Of a DNA stretch of 64,000 bases, positions 16,357 through 24,549 are shown in pieces. The stretch comes from Pseudomonas benzenivorans. Lineage in GTDB: Bacteria; Pseudomonadota; Gammaproteobacteria; Pseudomonadales; Pseudomonadaceae. The translations under genes were made by a program, and so were the position numbers. The DNA is taken from assembly GCF_033547155.1 (NCBI RefSeq), contig NZ_CP137892.1, positions 124,001 through 188,000 on the forward strand. Direction: 5' to 3'. The notes under the pieces were generated by a model. The model saw nothing but the letters and a program-made list of their open reading frames with translations. It was not told the origin of the DNA and searched no databases. Within the stretch, counting starts at the first letter, position 1. Every line of letters begins with the position of its first letter.

Positions 16357-17376
16357 ATGCACACACTCAAAGATCCGCGCCTGGTTCGCCAGCTGGCCTA
16401 TGTCAACGGCAAATGGGTCGCCGGCAGCTAGGGCCGCGACGAGGCGGTCATCGATCCGGCCAGCGAAGAAACCATCGGCCGCTGCACCCTGCTTGACCAG
16501 GACCAGGTCGCCGCCGCCATTGACGCCGCCGATGCGGCCTTCCCGGCCAGGCGCGCCCGCTCGGTGGACGAGCGCGGCGCCATTCTCGGCAAGCGGCACG
16601 ACCTGTTGCTCGAGCACAAGGAAGACCTGGCCCGGCTGATGACCCTGGAGCAGGGCAAGCCGCTGATTGAGGCCCGGGGCGAGATCGACTACGCCGCCTC
16701 CTTTATCCGCTGGTTCGCCGAGGAGGCGCGCCGCGCCTACGGCGAAACCATTCCCAGCCACATCCGCAACGCCCAGCTGGACAGCGTGCGCGAGCCGATC
16801 GGTGTCGCCGCGCTGGTCACCCCGTGGAACTTTCCCTGCGCGATGATCACCCACAAGGCCGCCGCGGCCCTGGCCCTGGCCGAGCTGGCCGAGCGCGCCG
16901 GCTTCCCCGCCGGGGTGTTCAGCGTCATCACCGGCGAGCCGGAAATGGTTTCCCAGGCGCTCTGCGTCAGCGACAAGGTCAAGGCGCTGTCCTTCACCGG
17001 CTCGGCCCGGGTCGGCCGCCTGCTGCTGCAGGCCGCGGCCACGGTGAAGAAGTGCTCGATGGAGCTGGGCGGCAACGGACCCTTCATCGTGCTGCCGGAC
17101 ATGGAGCAGGACGCCCAGGCGGCGATCGACGCCAAGTTCCAGACCACCGGCCAGGACTGCCAGGCGGCCAACCGCATCTTCGCCCATCGCTCGCTGTATG
17201 AGCCCTTCCTGGTGGCCTTCGCCCGGCGCATGGTCTACGGCTACGACATGCGCCCGGTGTGGCGCCTGCTGCGCGGCTTGGAGTTCGGCATGGTCAGCGT
17301 CAACTCGGTGAAGATGACCGGGCCGCCCGTGCCCTTCGGCGGCGTCAAGCAATCGGGCCTCGGCCGCGAGGGCTCG
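16357..17376 (+). pseudogene. Disrupted NAD(P)-dependent succinate-semialdehyde-type dehydrogenase gene
   Basis: An aldehyde dehydrogenase frame starts at ATG 16357 ('MHTLKDPRLVRQLAYVNGKW') but meets an in-frame TAG at codon 25 (16429-16431). Reading on in the same frame gives 'REPIGVAALVTPWNFPCAM', 'SFTGSARVGRLLLQAAA', 'MELGGNGPFIVLPDM' and the catalytic Cys region 'FQTTGQDCQAANRIF'. About 20 residues are deleted after 'HKAAAALA', and about 125 residues between 'AFARRM' and 'GLEFGMVSVNS', including the conserved EEtFGP region. The C terminus stops at 'GVKQSGLGREGS'. The gene is non-functional. The ending 'SVNSVKMTGPPVPFGGVKQS' resembles dehydrogenases of ectoine or GABA catabolism. Confidence 0.88.
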
Positions 17377-17380
17377 CGCT

Positions 17381-17506
17381 GCCGGCCAGCACCTCGGCAT
17401 TCCGGTCAAGCTGTGCATCTCGCGCCTGGTGCTGGAGAACAAGGTCGAGGCCCTGCGCCGCAGTGGCGCCGAGCTGCTGATCCACGGCCAGGCCCAGGAC
17501 GAGGCC
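17381..17506 (+). pseudogene. Internal fragment of a threonine-dehydratase-like gene (eutB-like)
   Basis: About 42 residues, 'AGQHLGIPVKLCISRLVLEN' then 'KVEALRRSGAELLIHGQAQD', match the PLP-dependent threonine/serine dehydratase fold just after the substrate-binding 'STGNHG' loop. EutB of ectoine/hydroxyectoine utilisation belongs to this family. The PLP-lysine region before it and everything after it are missing. It begins 4 bp after the dehydrogenase fragment in another frame and runs straight into the eutC-like fragment in the same frame. It is too short to be active. Confidence 0.62.
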
Positions 17507-17737
17507 GGTTTCGCCGCCCTCGGCCGCGACGAGGTGGCGATGCCGCCGATCCTCAGCATGAACATTGCCGAGAGCAGCGGCGAGGTCGACGTGAAGACCG
17601 CGCACACCCAGGGCTGGCCGCGTGTCGCGGTGAAGATCAGCCCCGGCTTCTTCGACAACCCCAGGCTCGGCTTGCCTGGCATGCCCTGCAACTGGCCGGC
17701 TGCGTGCACCGGCCCCAGGGTTTCGGTACCTTGCTGA
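17507..17737 (+). pseudogene. N-terminal fragment of an ornithine-cyclodeaminase-like gene (eutC-like)
   Basis: The frame continues from the eutB-like piece into 'GFAALGRDEVAMPPILSMNI' and 'ESSGEVDVKTAHTQGWPRVA', then 'VKISPGFFDNPRLGLP'. The pattern GEVDVKTAY...KI(S/A)PGFFDNP.LGLP is diagnostic of ornithine cyclodeaminase / EutC. Homology fades near 17680 and the frame stops at 17737. About three quarters of a normal 330-residue protein is missing, including the NAD-binding domain. Together with the eutB-like piece and the dehydrogenase it points to a former ectoine-breakdown operon. Confidence 0.65.
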
Positions 17738-17808
17738 CCGACAGCTACGCGTTGGCTTGAAGGGCGTATGCACGCGCCCGGTCTGCGTGCTGCAGCGGGG
17801 AGTCTGAG

Positions 17809-18672
17809 GTGCAGGACAGACAGAAGGGCTTGCTGTTGACCGCGTTCGGCGTGCTGGTGCTGTCGCCGGACGCCCTGGTGCTGCGCTGGCTGGCCGCCGA
17901 GGCCATGTCGGTGCTGGCCTGGCGCGGCCTGCTGATGGCCATCGGCCTGGGCCTGCTGCTGGCCTGGCGCTACCGCGCCGGGCTGCCGGCCGCCGCCCGC
18001 CGCTGCGGCCGGACCGGCCTGGGCTGCGCCCTGTGCTACTGCGGCAGCACCATCGGCTTCGTCCAGGCCATCAGCCTGGCCGGGGCGGCCAATACCCTGC
18101 TGATCCTCAGCGTCGCCCCGCTGATCGCGGCGGCCCTGGCCTGGCTGTTTCTCGGCGAGCGCCTGGCCCTGCGCACCCTGCTGGCCATCCTGATCTGCGT
18201 CGGCGGGGTGGGGCTGATAGTCGCCGACGAGGCGCCGGGCAACAGCCTGGCGGGCAACGCCTGGGCCCTGGCGGCCGCCACCCTGCTGGCCGGCAACTTC
18301 ACCCTGGCGCGCAGCAAGCCGGCGGTGGACATGAGCCCGGCGCTGATTCCCGGCGCCCTGCTGGTGTCGCTGCTGGGGTTCCTGTTCGGCGGAACGCCGG
18401 CGCTAAGCCCGACGCAGTGGGCCGGCCTGGCCTTCATGGCCGGGGTGTTGCTGCCCCTGGCCTTCATGCTGATCCAGCTCGGGCCGCGCTGGATCAGCGG
18501 CACCGAGGTGGGGCTGTTGTTGCTGCTGGAGGTGGTGCTGGGGCCGTTGTGGGTCTGGTGGCTGCTCGGCGAGGCGCCCAGCAGTCAGGTGCTGCTGGGC
18601 GGCGCGCTGATCTTCGTCACCCTGTGCGTGCACGGCCTGCTGGGCTGGCGCCGCGTGGCGCCGGTCGGCTGA
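17809..18672 (+). CDS. DMT-superfamily (EamA) transporter
   Basis: A 287-residue inner-membrane protein with ten predicted helices in two EamA repeats: 'TAFGVLVLSPDALVLRWLAA' opens the first, and 'LAAATLLAGNFTLARSKPAV' the second. Such proteins usually export amino acids or metabolites. Start is a GTG at 17809 with a GGGGAG ribosome site six bases upstream. It lies 71 bp after the eutC-like fragment and looks intact. It ends 5 bp from the converging CNNM/CorC gene. Whether it belonged to the decayed catabolic locus or is independent cannot be told. Substrate unknown. Confidence 0.85.
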   Translation: MQDRQKGLLLTAFGVLVLSPDALVLRWLAAEAMSVLAWRGLLMAIGLGLLLAWRYRAGLPAAARRCGRTGLGCALCYCGSTIGFVQAISLAGAANTLLILSVAPLIAAALAWLFLGERLALRTLLAILICVGGVGLIVADEAPGNSLAGNAWALAAATLLAGNFTLARSKPAVDMSPALIPGALLVSLLGFLFGGTPALSPTQWAGLAFMAGVLLPLAFMLIQLGPRWISGTEVGLLLLLEVVLGPLWVWWLLGEAPSSQVLLGGALIFVTLCVHGLLGWRRVAPVG

Positions 18673-18677
18673 GCCGC

Positions 18678-20018
18678 TCAGCCCAGGCGCAGCACCTTGG
18701 CCAGGATGACCTTGGGGCCTTTCATCTTCTTGACGATGATGCGCAGGCCGCCGACCTCCAGTGACTCTTCCTCTTCCGGCATGCGCTTGAGGGTCTCGTA
18801 GATCAGCCCGGCCAGGGTTTCCGCCTCGATGGGGTCGAGCGCGACGCCGAGCAGGCGTTCGACCTTGAACAGCGGCGTGTCGCCGCGCACCAGCAGCTTG
18901 CCCGGCTGGTAGGCAAGGATGCCGCGGTCGGCTTTGCGGTGTTCGTCCTGGATGTCGCCGACCAGGGCCTCGAGCACGTCCTCCATGGTCAGGTAGCCGA
19001 TCACCTTGCCGTCGGCCTCCTCGACCAGGGCGAAGTGCGCGGTGCCCTGGCGGAACTGCTCGAGCAGGCTGGACAGCGGCATGTGCCGGGTCACCCGCTC
19101 GATCGGGTGCATCAGCTCGGCGATCTTCAGCGCCGAGGGCAGCATCTCCAGCAGCGACAGGTGCAGCAGCAGGTCCTTGATGTGCAGCACGCCGACGAAG
19201 TCCTCGGCCTCGGCGTCGTACACCGGGTAGCGGCTGTACTTGTGCCGGCGGAACACGCTGAACACCTCGTCCAGGGGCGCGTTCAGCTCCAGGTAGACCA
19301 GGTCCTCGCGGGAGTTGGCCCAGTCCACCACCTCCAGCTCGCCCAGCTCCACCGCCGAGGCCAGCACGCGCATGCCCTGGTCGCCGGGGTCGCGGGCGCG
19401 GCTGGAGTGGAGGATCAGCTTGAGCTCGTCGCGGCTGTAGTGGTGCTCGTGGTGCGGCCCCGGCTCGCCCTGGCCGGCGATGCGCAGGATGGCGTTGGCG
19501 CTGGCGTTGAGCAGGAAGATCGCCGGGTACATCAGCCAGTAGAACAGGTACAGCGGCGCCGCGGTCCACAGCGACAGCAGCTCGGGCTGGCGGATCGCCC
19601 AGCTCTTGGGCGCCAGCTCGCCGACCACTATGTGCAGGTAGGAGATGATGGCGAAGGCGGTGAAGAAGGCGATGGCGCTGACCAGCTTCGGCGAGTCGAT
19701 GCCGAGCACCCCGAGCAGCGGTTCGAGCAGGTGGGCGAAGGCCGGCTCGCCGACCCAGCCCAGGCCCAGGGAGGCCAGGGTGATGCCCAGCTGGCAGGCC
19801 GACAGGTAGGCGTCCATTTGCGCGTGCACGGTACGCAGGATGTGCCCACGCCAGCCGTGTTGCTCGGCCAGGGCCTCGACCTTGGTGGCACGCAGGCGGA
19901 CGATGGCGAACTCGGCGGCGACGAAGAAACCGTTGAGCAGAACCAGGAAGAGGGCGAAGAGAACCAGGCCGAAATCGGCGAAATAGGTGGCGGCGGAATA
20001 ACTAGAGGAGGGGTCCAT
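18678..20018 (-). CDS. CNNM/CorC-type membrane protein with CBS domains (HlyC/CorC family)
   Basis: A 446-residue protein. An N-terminal CNNM (DUF21) membrane domain ('FALFLVLLNGFFVAAEFAIV', then 'LGITLASLGLGWVGEPAFAH') is followed by a CBS pair (about residues 220-340, 'RHKYSRYPVYDAEAEDFVGV' and 'SLLEQFRQGTAHFALVEEAD') and a C-terminal CorC/HlyC domain ('LLGVALDPIEAETLAGLIYE'). The family is linked to magnesium/cobalt efflux or resistance. ATG 20018 starts the standard MDPSSSYSA N terminus; the open frame further upstream belongs to the end of phoR in another frame. It follows phoR by 65 bp and may be co-transcribed with phoBR. Confidence 0.9.
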   Translation of the reverse strand: MDPSSSYSAATYFADFGLVLFALFLVLLNGFFVAAEFAIVRLRATKVEALAEQHGWRGHILRTVHAQMDAYLSACQLGITLASLGLGWVGEPAFAHLLEPLLGVLGIDSPKLVSAIAFFTAFAIISYLHIVVGELAPKSWAIRQPELLSLWTAAPLYLFYWLMYPAIFLLNASANAILRIAGQGEPGPHHEHHYSRDELKLILHSSRARDPGDQGMRVLASAVELGELEVVDWANSREDLVYLELNAPLDEVFSVFRRHKYSRYPVYDAEAEDFVGVLHIKDLLLHLSLLEMLPSALKIAELMHPIERVTRHMPLSSLLEQFRQGTAHFALVEEADGKVIGYLTMEDVLEALVGDIQDEHRKADRGILAYQPGKLLVRGDTPLFKVERLLGVALDPIEAETLAGLIYETLKRMPEEEESLEVGGLRIIVKKMKGPKVILAKVLRLG

Positions 20019-20083
20019 GGAGGGTTCGGTTGACCAATGACCGCTAAAGGGTGGGGGCTGGCGCCGGGCTTTGCAAGCGCGCG

Positions 20084-21391
20084 TTACTTGGCCCGGCGCA
20101 CCGCCTGGGTGCTGGGGAAGTGGCAGGTGAAGGTGCTGCCCTGGCCCAGGGTGCTGGCGATATCCAGACGCGCGCGATGGCGCAGCAGCACGTGCTTGAC
20201 GATGGCCAGGCCCAGGCCGGTGCCGCCGGTGGCGCTGGCGCGACTGGAGTCGACCCGGTAGAAGCGCTCGGTCAGGCGCGGCAGGTGCTTGGCCTCGATC
20301 CCCGGACCGTTGTCCTGCACCGTCAGGTGGGCACCCTGTTCGTCGCCCCACCAGCGGATGTCGATGCGGCCCTCGTCGGGGCTGTACTTCACCGCATTGA
20401 ACACCAGGTTGGAGAAGGCGCTGCGCAGCTCCGCCTCGCTGCCCTTGAGCCTGAGGTGCGGGTCGGCTTCCAGGCTGATGCGGTGCTGGCGTGGCCCGGA
20501 CAGCGCCTGGGCGTCGTTCTTGATCGACAGCAGCAGCAGGTCGACCGCCACCGGCGTCCGGTCCGCGGGGTAGTCGGTGGCTTCCAGCCGGGCCAGCAAC
20601 AGCAGGTCGTTGAGCAGGTTCTGCATGCGCGCGCCCTGCTGCTGCATCTGCTGCAGCGGGCGCAGCCAGCGCGGATTGACCTCTTCGACGTTGTCCAGCA
20701 GGGTCTCCAGGTAACCGGCGATCACCGTCAGCGGCGTACGCAGTTCGTGGGACACGTTGGCGACGAAGTCCTTACGCATCTGCTCCAGCTGGTGCAGCCG
20801 GGTGACGTCGCGCACCAGCATCAGGTGCTCGCTGTTGCCGTACTGGGTGACGTGGATCTGCAGTTGGACGCGGCTATTGACCGGCGAGGGCAGGTCCAGC
20901 GGCTCGAGGTAGTTCTCGCGTTCGAAGTAGTCCTTGAAGCGCGGGTCGCGCACCAGGTTGCTGATCGACTGGCCGCTGTCCTGCGGGGTCTGCAGGCCCA
21001 GCAGGGTTTCGGCGGCACGGTTCCACCACTCCAGGTTACCGTCGCGGTCGAGCATGATCACCGCGTCCTTCAGGGCCGCGGTGGATTCCTGCACCCGGTC
21101 GATCACCGCCTGCAGGCGGCCGCGGGCGCGCTCGTTGCGGCGCTCCAGGTGGTAGATGCTGTCGAACACCTCGCCCCACAGGCCGTAGCCGTCCGGCGGC
21201 GCCTCGCCGGGCTGGTGCTCCTGCAGCCAGCGGTGCAGGCGCAGCAGCTGCTTGAGGGTCCAGCCGAGGTAAGTGCCCAGGCCTATGACCAGGGCCCAGG
21301 CATACTCGCCGCTGATCAGGCCCAGCAGCAGGCAGCCGCCGACCAGCAGCAGCAGGCGGCGCACCAGGGCACCACGCCAGTCTTGCTTCAC
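20084..21391 (-). CDS. phoR: Phosphate regulon sensor histidine kinase
   Basis: A 435-residue membrane kinase that phosphorylates PhoB in low phosphate. It has two N-terminal helices (about residues 8-45), a PAS domain ('DRVQESTAALKDAVIMLDRD', about 95-195), the H-box 'VSHELRTPLTVIAGYLETL' (His near residue 213), N-box 'NLVFNAVKYSP', G1 'DNGPGIEAKHLPRLTERFY' and G2 'GTGLGLAIVKHVL'. It has no large periplasmic domain, as expected for PhoR, which senses through PstSCAB-PhoU. It lies 76 bp after phoB on the same strand. Length is typical. Confidence 0.97.
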   Translation of the reverse strand: MKQDWRGALVRRLLLLVGGCLLLGLISGEYAWALVIGLGTYLGWTLKQLLRLHRWLQEHQPGEAPPDGYGLWGEVFDSIYHLERRNERARGRLQAVIDRVQESTAALKDAVIMLDRDGNLEWWNRAAETLLGLQTPQDSGQSISNLVRDPRFKDYFERENYLEPLDLPSPVNSRVQLQIHVTQYGNSEHLMLVRDVTRLHQLEQMRKDFVANVSHELRTPLTVIAGYLETLLDNVEEVNPRWLRPLQQMQQQGARMQNLLNDLLLLARLEATDYPADRTPVAVDLLLLSIKNDAQALSGPRQHRISLEADPHLRLKGSEAELRSAFSNLVFNAVKYSPDEGRIDIRWWGDEQGAHLTVQDNGPGIEAKHLPRLTERFYRVDSSRASATGGTGLGLAIVKHVLLRHRARLDIASTLGQGSTFTCHFPSTQAVRRAK

Positions 21392-21467
21392 TTGCTATTC
21401 ATCCGCCAGTCGATCCTTACAGCCGGCTCATGCGTCCGGCCGGTCATCCTAACCCAGTGAGTGGCTG

Positions 21468-22157
<690 letters not shown>

Positions 22158-22194
22158 GGGTCCTGCCTCGGTTCGTTCAACTGTCTAGCGCCGC

Positions 22195-22228
22195 ATTAGA
22201 TAACGGAATTATTGCAGCGATATGACAG
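22195..22228 (-). promoter_or_regulatory. Pho box and -10 of phoB
   Basis: On the minus strand CTGTCAT-ATCG-CTGCAAT (22211-22228) fits two 7-bp PhoB half-sites with a 4-bp spacer. Ten bases later TCTAAT (22195-22200) can serve as -10. The site lies about 55 bp upstream of the phoB ATG and implies positive autoregulation. Confidence 0.8.
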
Positions 22229-22262
22229 CCTGACGGCATCAGCCTACACCCCCCGGGGCGGT

Positions 22263-23153
22263 TCAGCGCAGGGCATAGTCCAGCACCAGGCCGAGGAAGA
22301 TCGCCAGGCCGGCCCAATGGTTGTGCAGGAAGGCGTTGAAGCAGGCCATCGGCTTGCGGTTGCGCGTGGCGCGGTATTCCCAGGCGAAGCAGGCGGCGGC
22401 GGCCAGCAGGCCGAGGTGGAAGTACAGGCCCAGCTCGAAGCGCGCGGCGGCCAGCAGCAGGCACAGCAGGGCCAGGCCCTGCAGGCTGGCGATGATCAGG
22501 CGGTCGGCCTCGCCGAACAGGATGGCGGTGGACTTGACCCCGATCTTCAGGTCGTCGTCGCGGTCGGCCATGGCGTAGTAGGTGTCGTAGGCCACCGTCC
22601 ACAGCAGGTTGGCGATGTACAGCAGCCAGGCCTCCGGCGGCAGGCTGCCGGTCTCGGCGGTGAAGGCCATCGGCATGCCCCAGGAGAACGCCGCGCCCAG
22701 CACCACCTGGGGGTAGAAGGTGTAGCGCTTCATGAAGGGGTAGCAGGCGGCCAGGGCCAGGCCGCCGAAGGACAGCCAGACCGTCGCGGCGTTGGTCAGC
22801 AGCACCAGGACGAAGGCCGCCGCCACCAGCACGGCGAACAGCAGCAGCGCCTCGCGCGGCTGAATCCGCCCGCTGGCCAGGGGGCGCGCCCGGGTGCGGG
22901 CGACGTGGCCGTCGAAGTCGCGGTCGGCGTAGTCGTTGATCACGCAGCCGGCGGCGCGCATGAGGATCACGCCGAACACGAAGATCAGCAGGTTCTTCAG
23001 GCTGGGCACGCCGTCGGCCGCCACCCACAGAGCCCACAGCGTCGGCCACAGCAGCAGGTAGATGCCGATCGGCTTGTCCAGGCGCATCAGCTGGACGAAG
23101 TCCCAGGCGCGGGGGTGCAGACGATTGAGCGACTTCAGCAGGTGGGTGTACAT
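22263..23153 (-). CDS. ubiA: 4-hydroxybenzoate octaprenyl/polyprenyltransferase
   Basis: A 296-residue integral membrane enzyme that prenylates 4-hydroxybenzoate in ubiquinone synthesis. The two aspartate-rich motifs are present: '[20 protein letters not shown]' (near residue 70) and '[20 protein letters not shown]' (near 190), which bind magnesium-diphosphate. Eight to nine helices are predicted. It lies downstream of ubiC on the same strand, with a 123-bp gap that contains a REP-like element. It ends about 35 bp from the phoB Pho box. Confidence 0.96.
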   Translation of the reverse strand: MYTHLLKSLNRLHPRAWDFVQLMRLDKPIGIYLLLWPTLWALWVAADGVPSLKNLLIFVFGVILMRAAGCVINDYADRDFDGHVARTRARPLASGRIQPREALLLFAVLVAAAFVLVLLTNAATVWLSFGGLALAACYPFMKRYTFYPQVVLGAAFSWGMPMAFTAETGSLPPEAWLLYIANLLWTVAYDTYYAMADRDDDLKIGVKSTAILFGEADRLIIASLQGLALLCLLLAAARFELGLYFHLGLLAAAACFAWEYRATRNRKPMACFNAFLHNHWAGLAIFLGLVLDYALR

Positions 23154-23202
23154 CGGGCGCGTCTCCGTGCGGGTTGCGCGGATTATACGGATGATGGCGG
23201 CG

Positions 23203-23280
23203 TAGGGTGGATCACGCTCTAGCGATCCACCCGGGTGGGCGATGGGGCGGTGGAAAACGCTGCGCGGTTTTCCGCCCTAG
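23203..23280. repeat. REP-like composite hairpin element between ubiC and ubiA
   Basis: Two back-to-back stem-loops fill the ubiC-ubiA gap. The first has perfect 9-bp arms gggtggatc / gatccaccc (23205-23213, 23224-23232). The second pairs ggtggaaaac with gttttccgcc. The outer edges TAGGGTGGA and TCCGCCCTA are themselves near-inverted. The sequences resemble the TAGGGTGGAT / TGGAAAACGC motif that I recall as a dispersed intergenic repeat in Pseudomonas genomes. Within this window I see only one full copy. Confidence 0.55.
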
Positions 23281-23831
23281 GCCTCTATCCCCGCCGCCGG
23301 CCAGAACGCCGGCAGGAACACCTCGGCCACCAGCACGCCGAGGGCGCCGCGGCTGAAACGCGAGCGGCGCGCCCACAGGCGCTCGGCGCGCACCTCGGTC
23401 GGCAGCCAGGGCGCCGGGTAGTGGCAGGCTTGCAGTTCGCCGCGGGCGAAGGCGCGGTCGCTGAACAGCAGTTCCCCCAGGGAGCGGCTGCCGAGCTGGT
23501 CGAGGGCCAGGCCGGAGCCTTCCAGGGCGCAGCGGGCCGCCACGCTGCGGGCGAACACCCAGGGCTGGCCGTGGCCGCGCAGGTACACCTCGCGCACCCA
23601 GCCCAGGCTGCCGCCGGGCACGCCGAGGGCGCTGCACTCGTCGCAGCGCAGGCGTTGCCAGCCTTCGCTCAGCGGGGTGACGTCGAAGCGCTCGGACGAC
23701 AGTGCGATCAGCCGCTGGGTCAGCGAGTCCCGATTGACGAACAACCAGTCGTATACGCCGGCCGCGGGGCTCGGGTAGAGCTGGCTGGCGCTCAGCCAGC
23801 GCGGCGGATGGGCGAGGGAGGCATGGGACAC
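23277..23831 (-). CDS. ubiC: Chorismate pyruvate-lyase
   Basis: A 184-residue soluble enzyme that splits chorismate into 4-hydroxybenzoate and pyruvate, the first committed step of ubiquinone synthesis; UbiA then uses the product. Typical segments are 'VYDWLFVNRDSLTQRLIALS', 'VREVYLRGHGQPWVFARSV' with the active-site Arg, 'LGSRSLGELLFSD' and 'LWARRSRFSRGALGVLVAEV' with the C-terminal Arg. The ATG at 23831 gives the usual length. It is the first gene of the ubiCA pair and its stop lies at the edge of the REP-like element. Confidence 0.94.
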   Translation of the reverse strand: MSHASLAHPPRWLSASQLYPSPAAGVYDWLFVNRDSLTQRLIALSSERFDVTPLSEGWQRLRCDECSALGVPGGSLGWVREVYLRGHGQPWVFARSVAARCALEGSGLALDQLGSRSLGELLFSDRAFARGELQACHYPAPWLPTEVRAERLWARRSRFSRGALGVLVAEVFLPAFWPAAGIEA

Positions 23832-24032
23832 GGCGACGCTTCATCCAGAACGGGAAGCGCGCGAGTGTAACAAAGGGTCGGGTTCACGCCAGCGGCAAAG
23901 CGTCGCCCCGTGCCCGAGTGCGGGGTGCAGGTAGTGCGGGCGGCCATGGCATTCGTCCCCGGCGGCTTGGCGCATCCGCGCATTTGCGGTAGCGTGCCCC
24001 GCGCAACACAGTGTGACTCGCCAGAGGTAGTT

Positions 24033-24200
24033 ATGAAGAAATGGCAATGCGTGGTCTGCGGGCTGATCTACGACGAGAGCCAGGGCTGGCCCGATGAAGG
24101 CATCGCCGCCGGGACGCCCTGGCAGGACGTGCCGGAAGACTGGCTGTGCCCGGACTGCGGCGTCGGCAAGATGGATTTCGAGATGATCGAGATCGCCTGA
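24033..24200 (+). CDS. rubA1: Rubredoxin (first of a tandem pair)
   Basis: A 55-residue iron-sulfur protein with the two rubredoxin Cys pairs, 'CVVCG' and 'CPDCG', that hold one Fe, and the 'MKKWQC' and 'DWLCPDC' family ends. It carries single electrons from rubredoxin reductase to an oxygenase or to oxygen/peroxide defence enzymes. The frame is open upstream, but only the ATG at 24033 gives a family-length protein. It is followed by a short terminator-like hairpin, a second rubredoxin and the reductase gene. Confidence 0.95.
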   Translation: MKKWQCVVCGLIYDESQGWPDEGIAAGTPWQDVPEDWLCPDCGVGKMDFEMIEIA

Positions 24201-24216
24201 GTCGACCCGTTGCCTG

Positions 24217-24238
24217 CGGCGGCCGAGGCCGCCGTTTT
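24217..24238 (+). terminator. Terminator-like hairpin between the two rubredoxin genes
   Basis: An 8-bp G+C stem (cggcggcc / ggccgccg) with a very tight loop is followed by TTTT. It would lower transcription into the second rubredoxin unless that gene has its own promoter. Confidence 0.5.
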
Positions 24239-24316
24239 CGTTGCGTCCCGCGCCCCTTGGCGGCCGCCAGGCAATTGCAGTAGGGTCTGCAGAGGTTCCC
24301 GCAAGGCGAGATCTGC

Positions 24317-24484
24317 ATGAGCAAGTGGCAATGCATCGTGTGCGGCTTCATCTACGACGAAGCCCTGGGCCTGCCGGATGAGGACATCCCCCCCGGCACC
24401 CGCTGGGAAGACATTCCCGCCGATTGGGTCTGCCCGGATTGTGGCGCGGACAAAACCGATTTCGAGATGATCGAGATTTCTTGA
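24317..24484 (+). CDS. rubA2: Rubredoxin (second of a tandem pair)
   Basis: A 55-residue protein with Cys pairs 'CIVCG' and 'CPDCG' binding one Fe. It starts at ATG 24317 ([15 protein letters not shown]) and ends at TGA 24482-24484. It is about 70 percent identical to the first copy by eye, so it arose by tandem duplication. Differences cluster in the middle ('[18 protein letters not shown]' against 'SQGWPDEGIAAGTPWQDV'), suggesting partner specialisation. The reductase gene starts 65 bp after it, so the two are probably co-transcribed. Confidence 0.95.
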   Translation: MSKWQCIVCGFIYDEALGLPDEDIPPGTRWEDIPADWVCPDCGADKTDFEMIEIS

Positions 24485-24549
24485 GCGGCCCGGACCACGC
24501 CCCGGGCCGTCCGGCGGCGCGCGGCTGCGCCGCAACAGATTAAGGATGG

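Noticed and set aside
15945..16370. N-terminal extension of the BCCT gene up to 16370
   Set aside because: The extra codons give Arg/Pro/Ala-rich text with no membrane helices of the BCCT type and cross the inverted repeat and A-tracts.
14000..17800. Insertion sequence or transposase as the cause of the decay
   Set aside because: No transposase fragment, terminal inverted repeat or target duplication was visible in the block.
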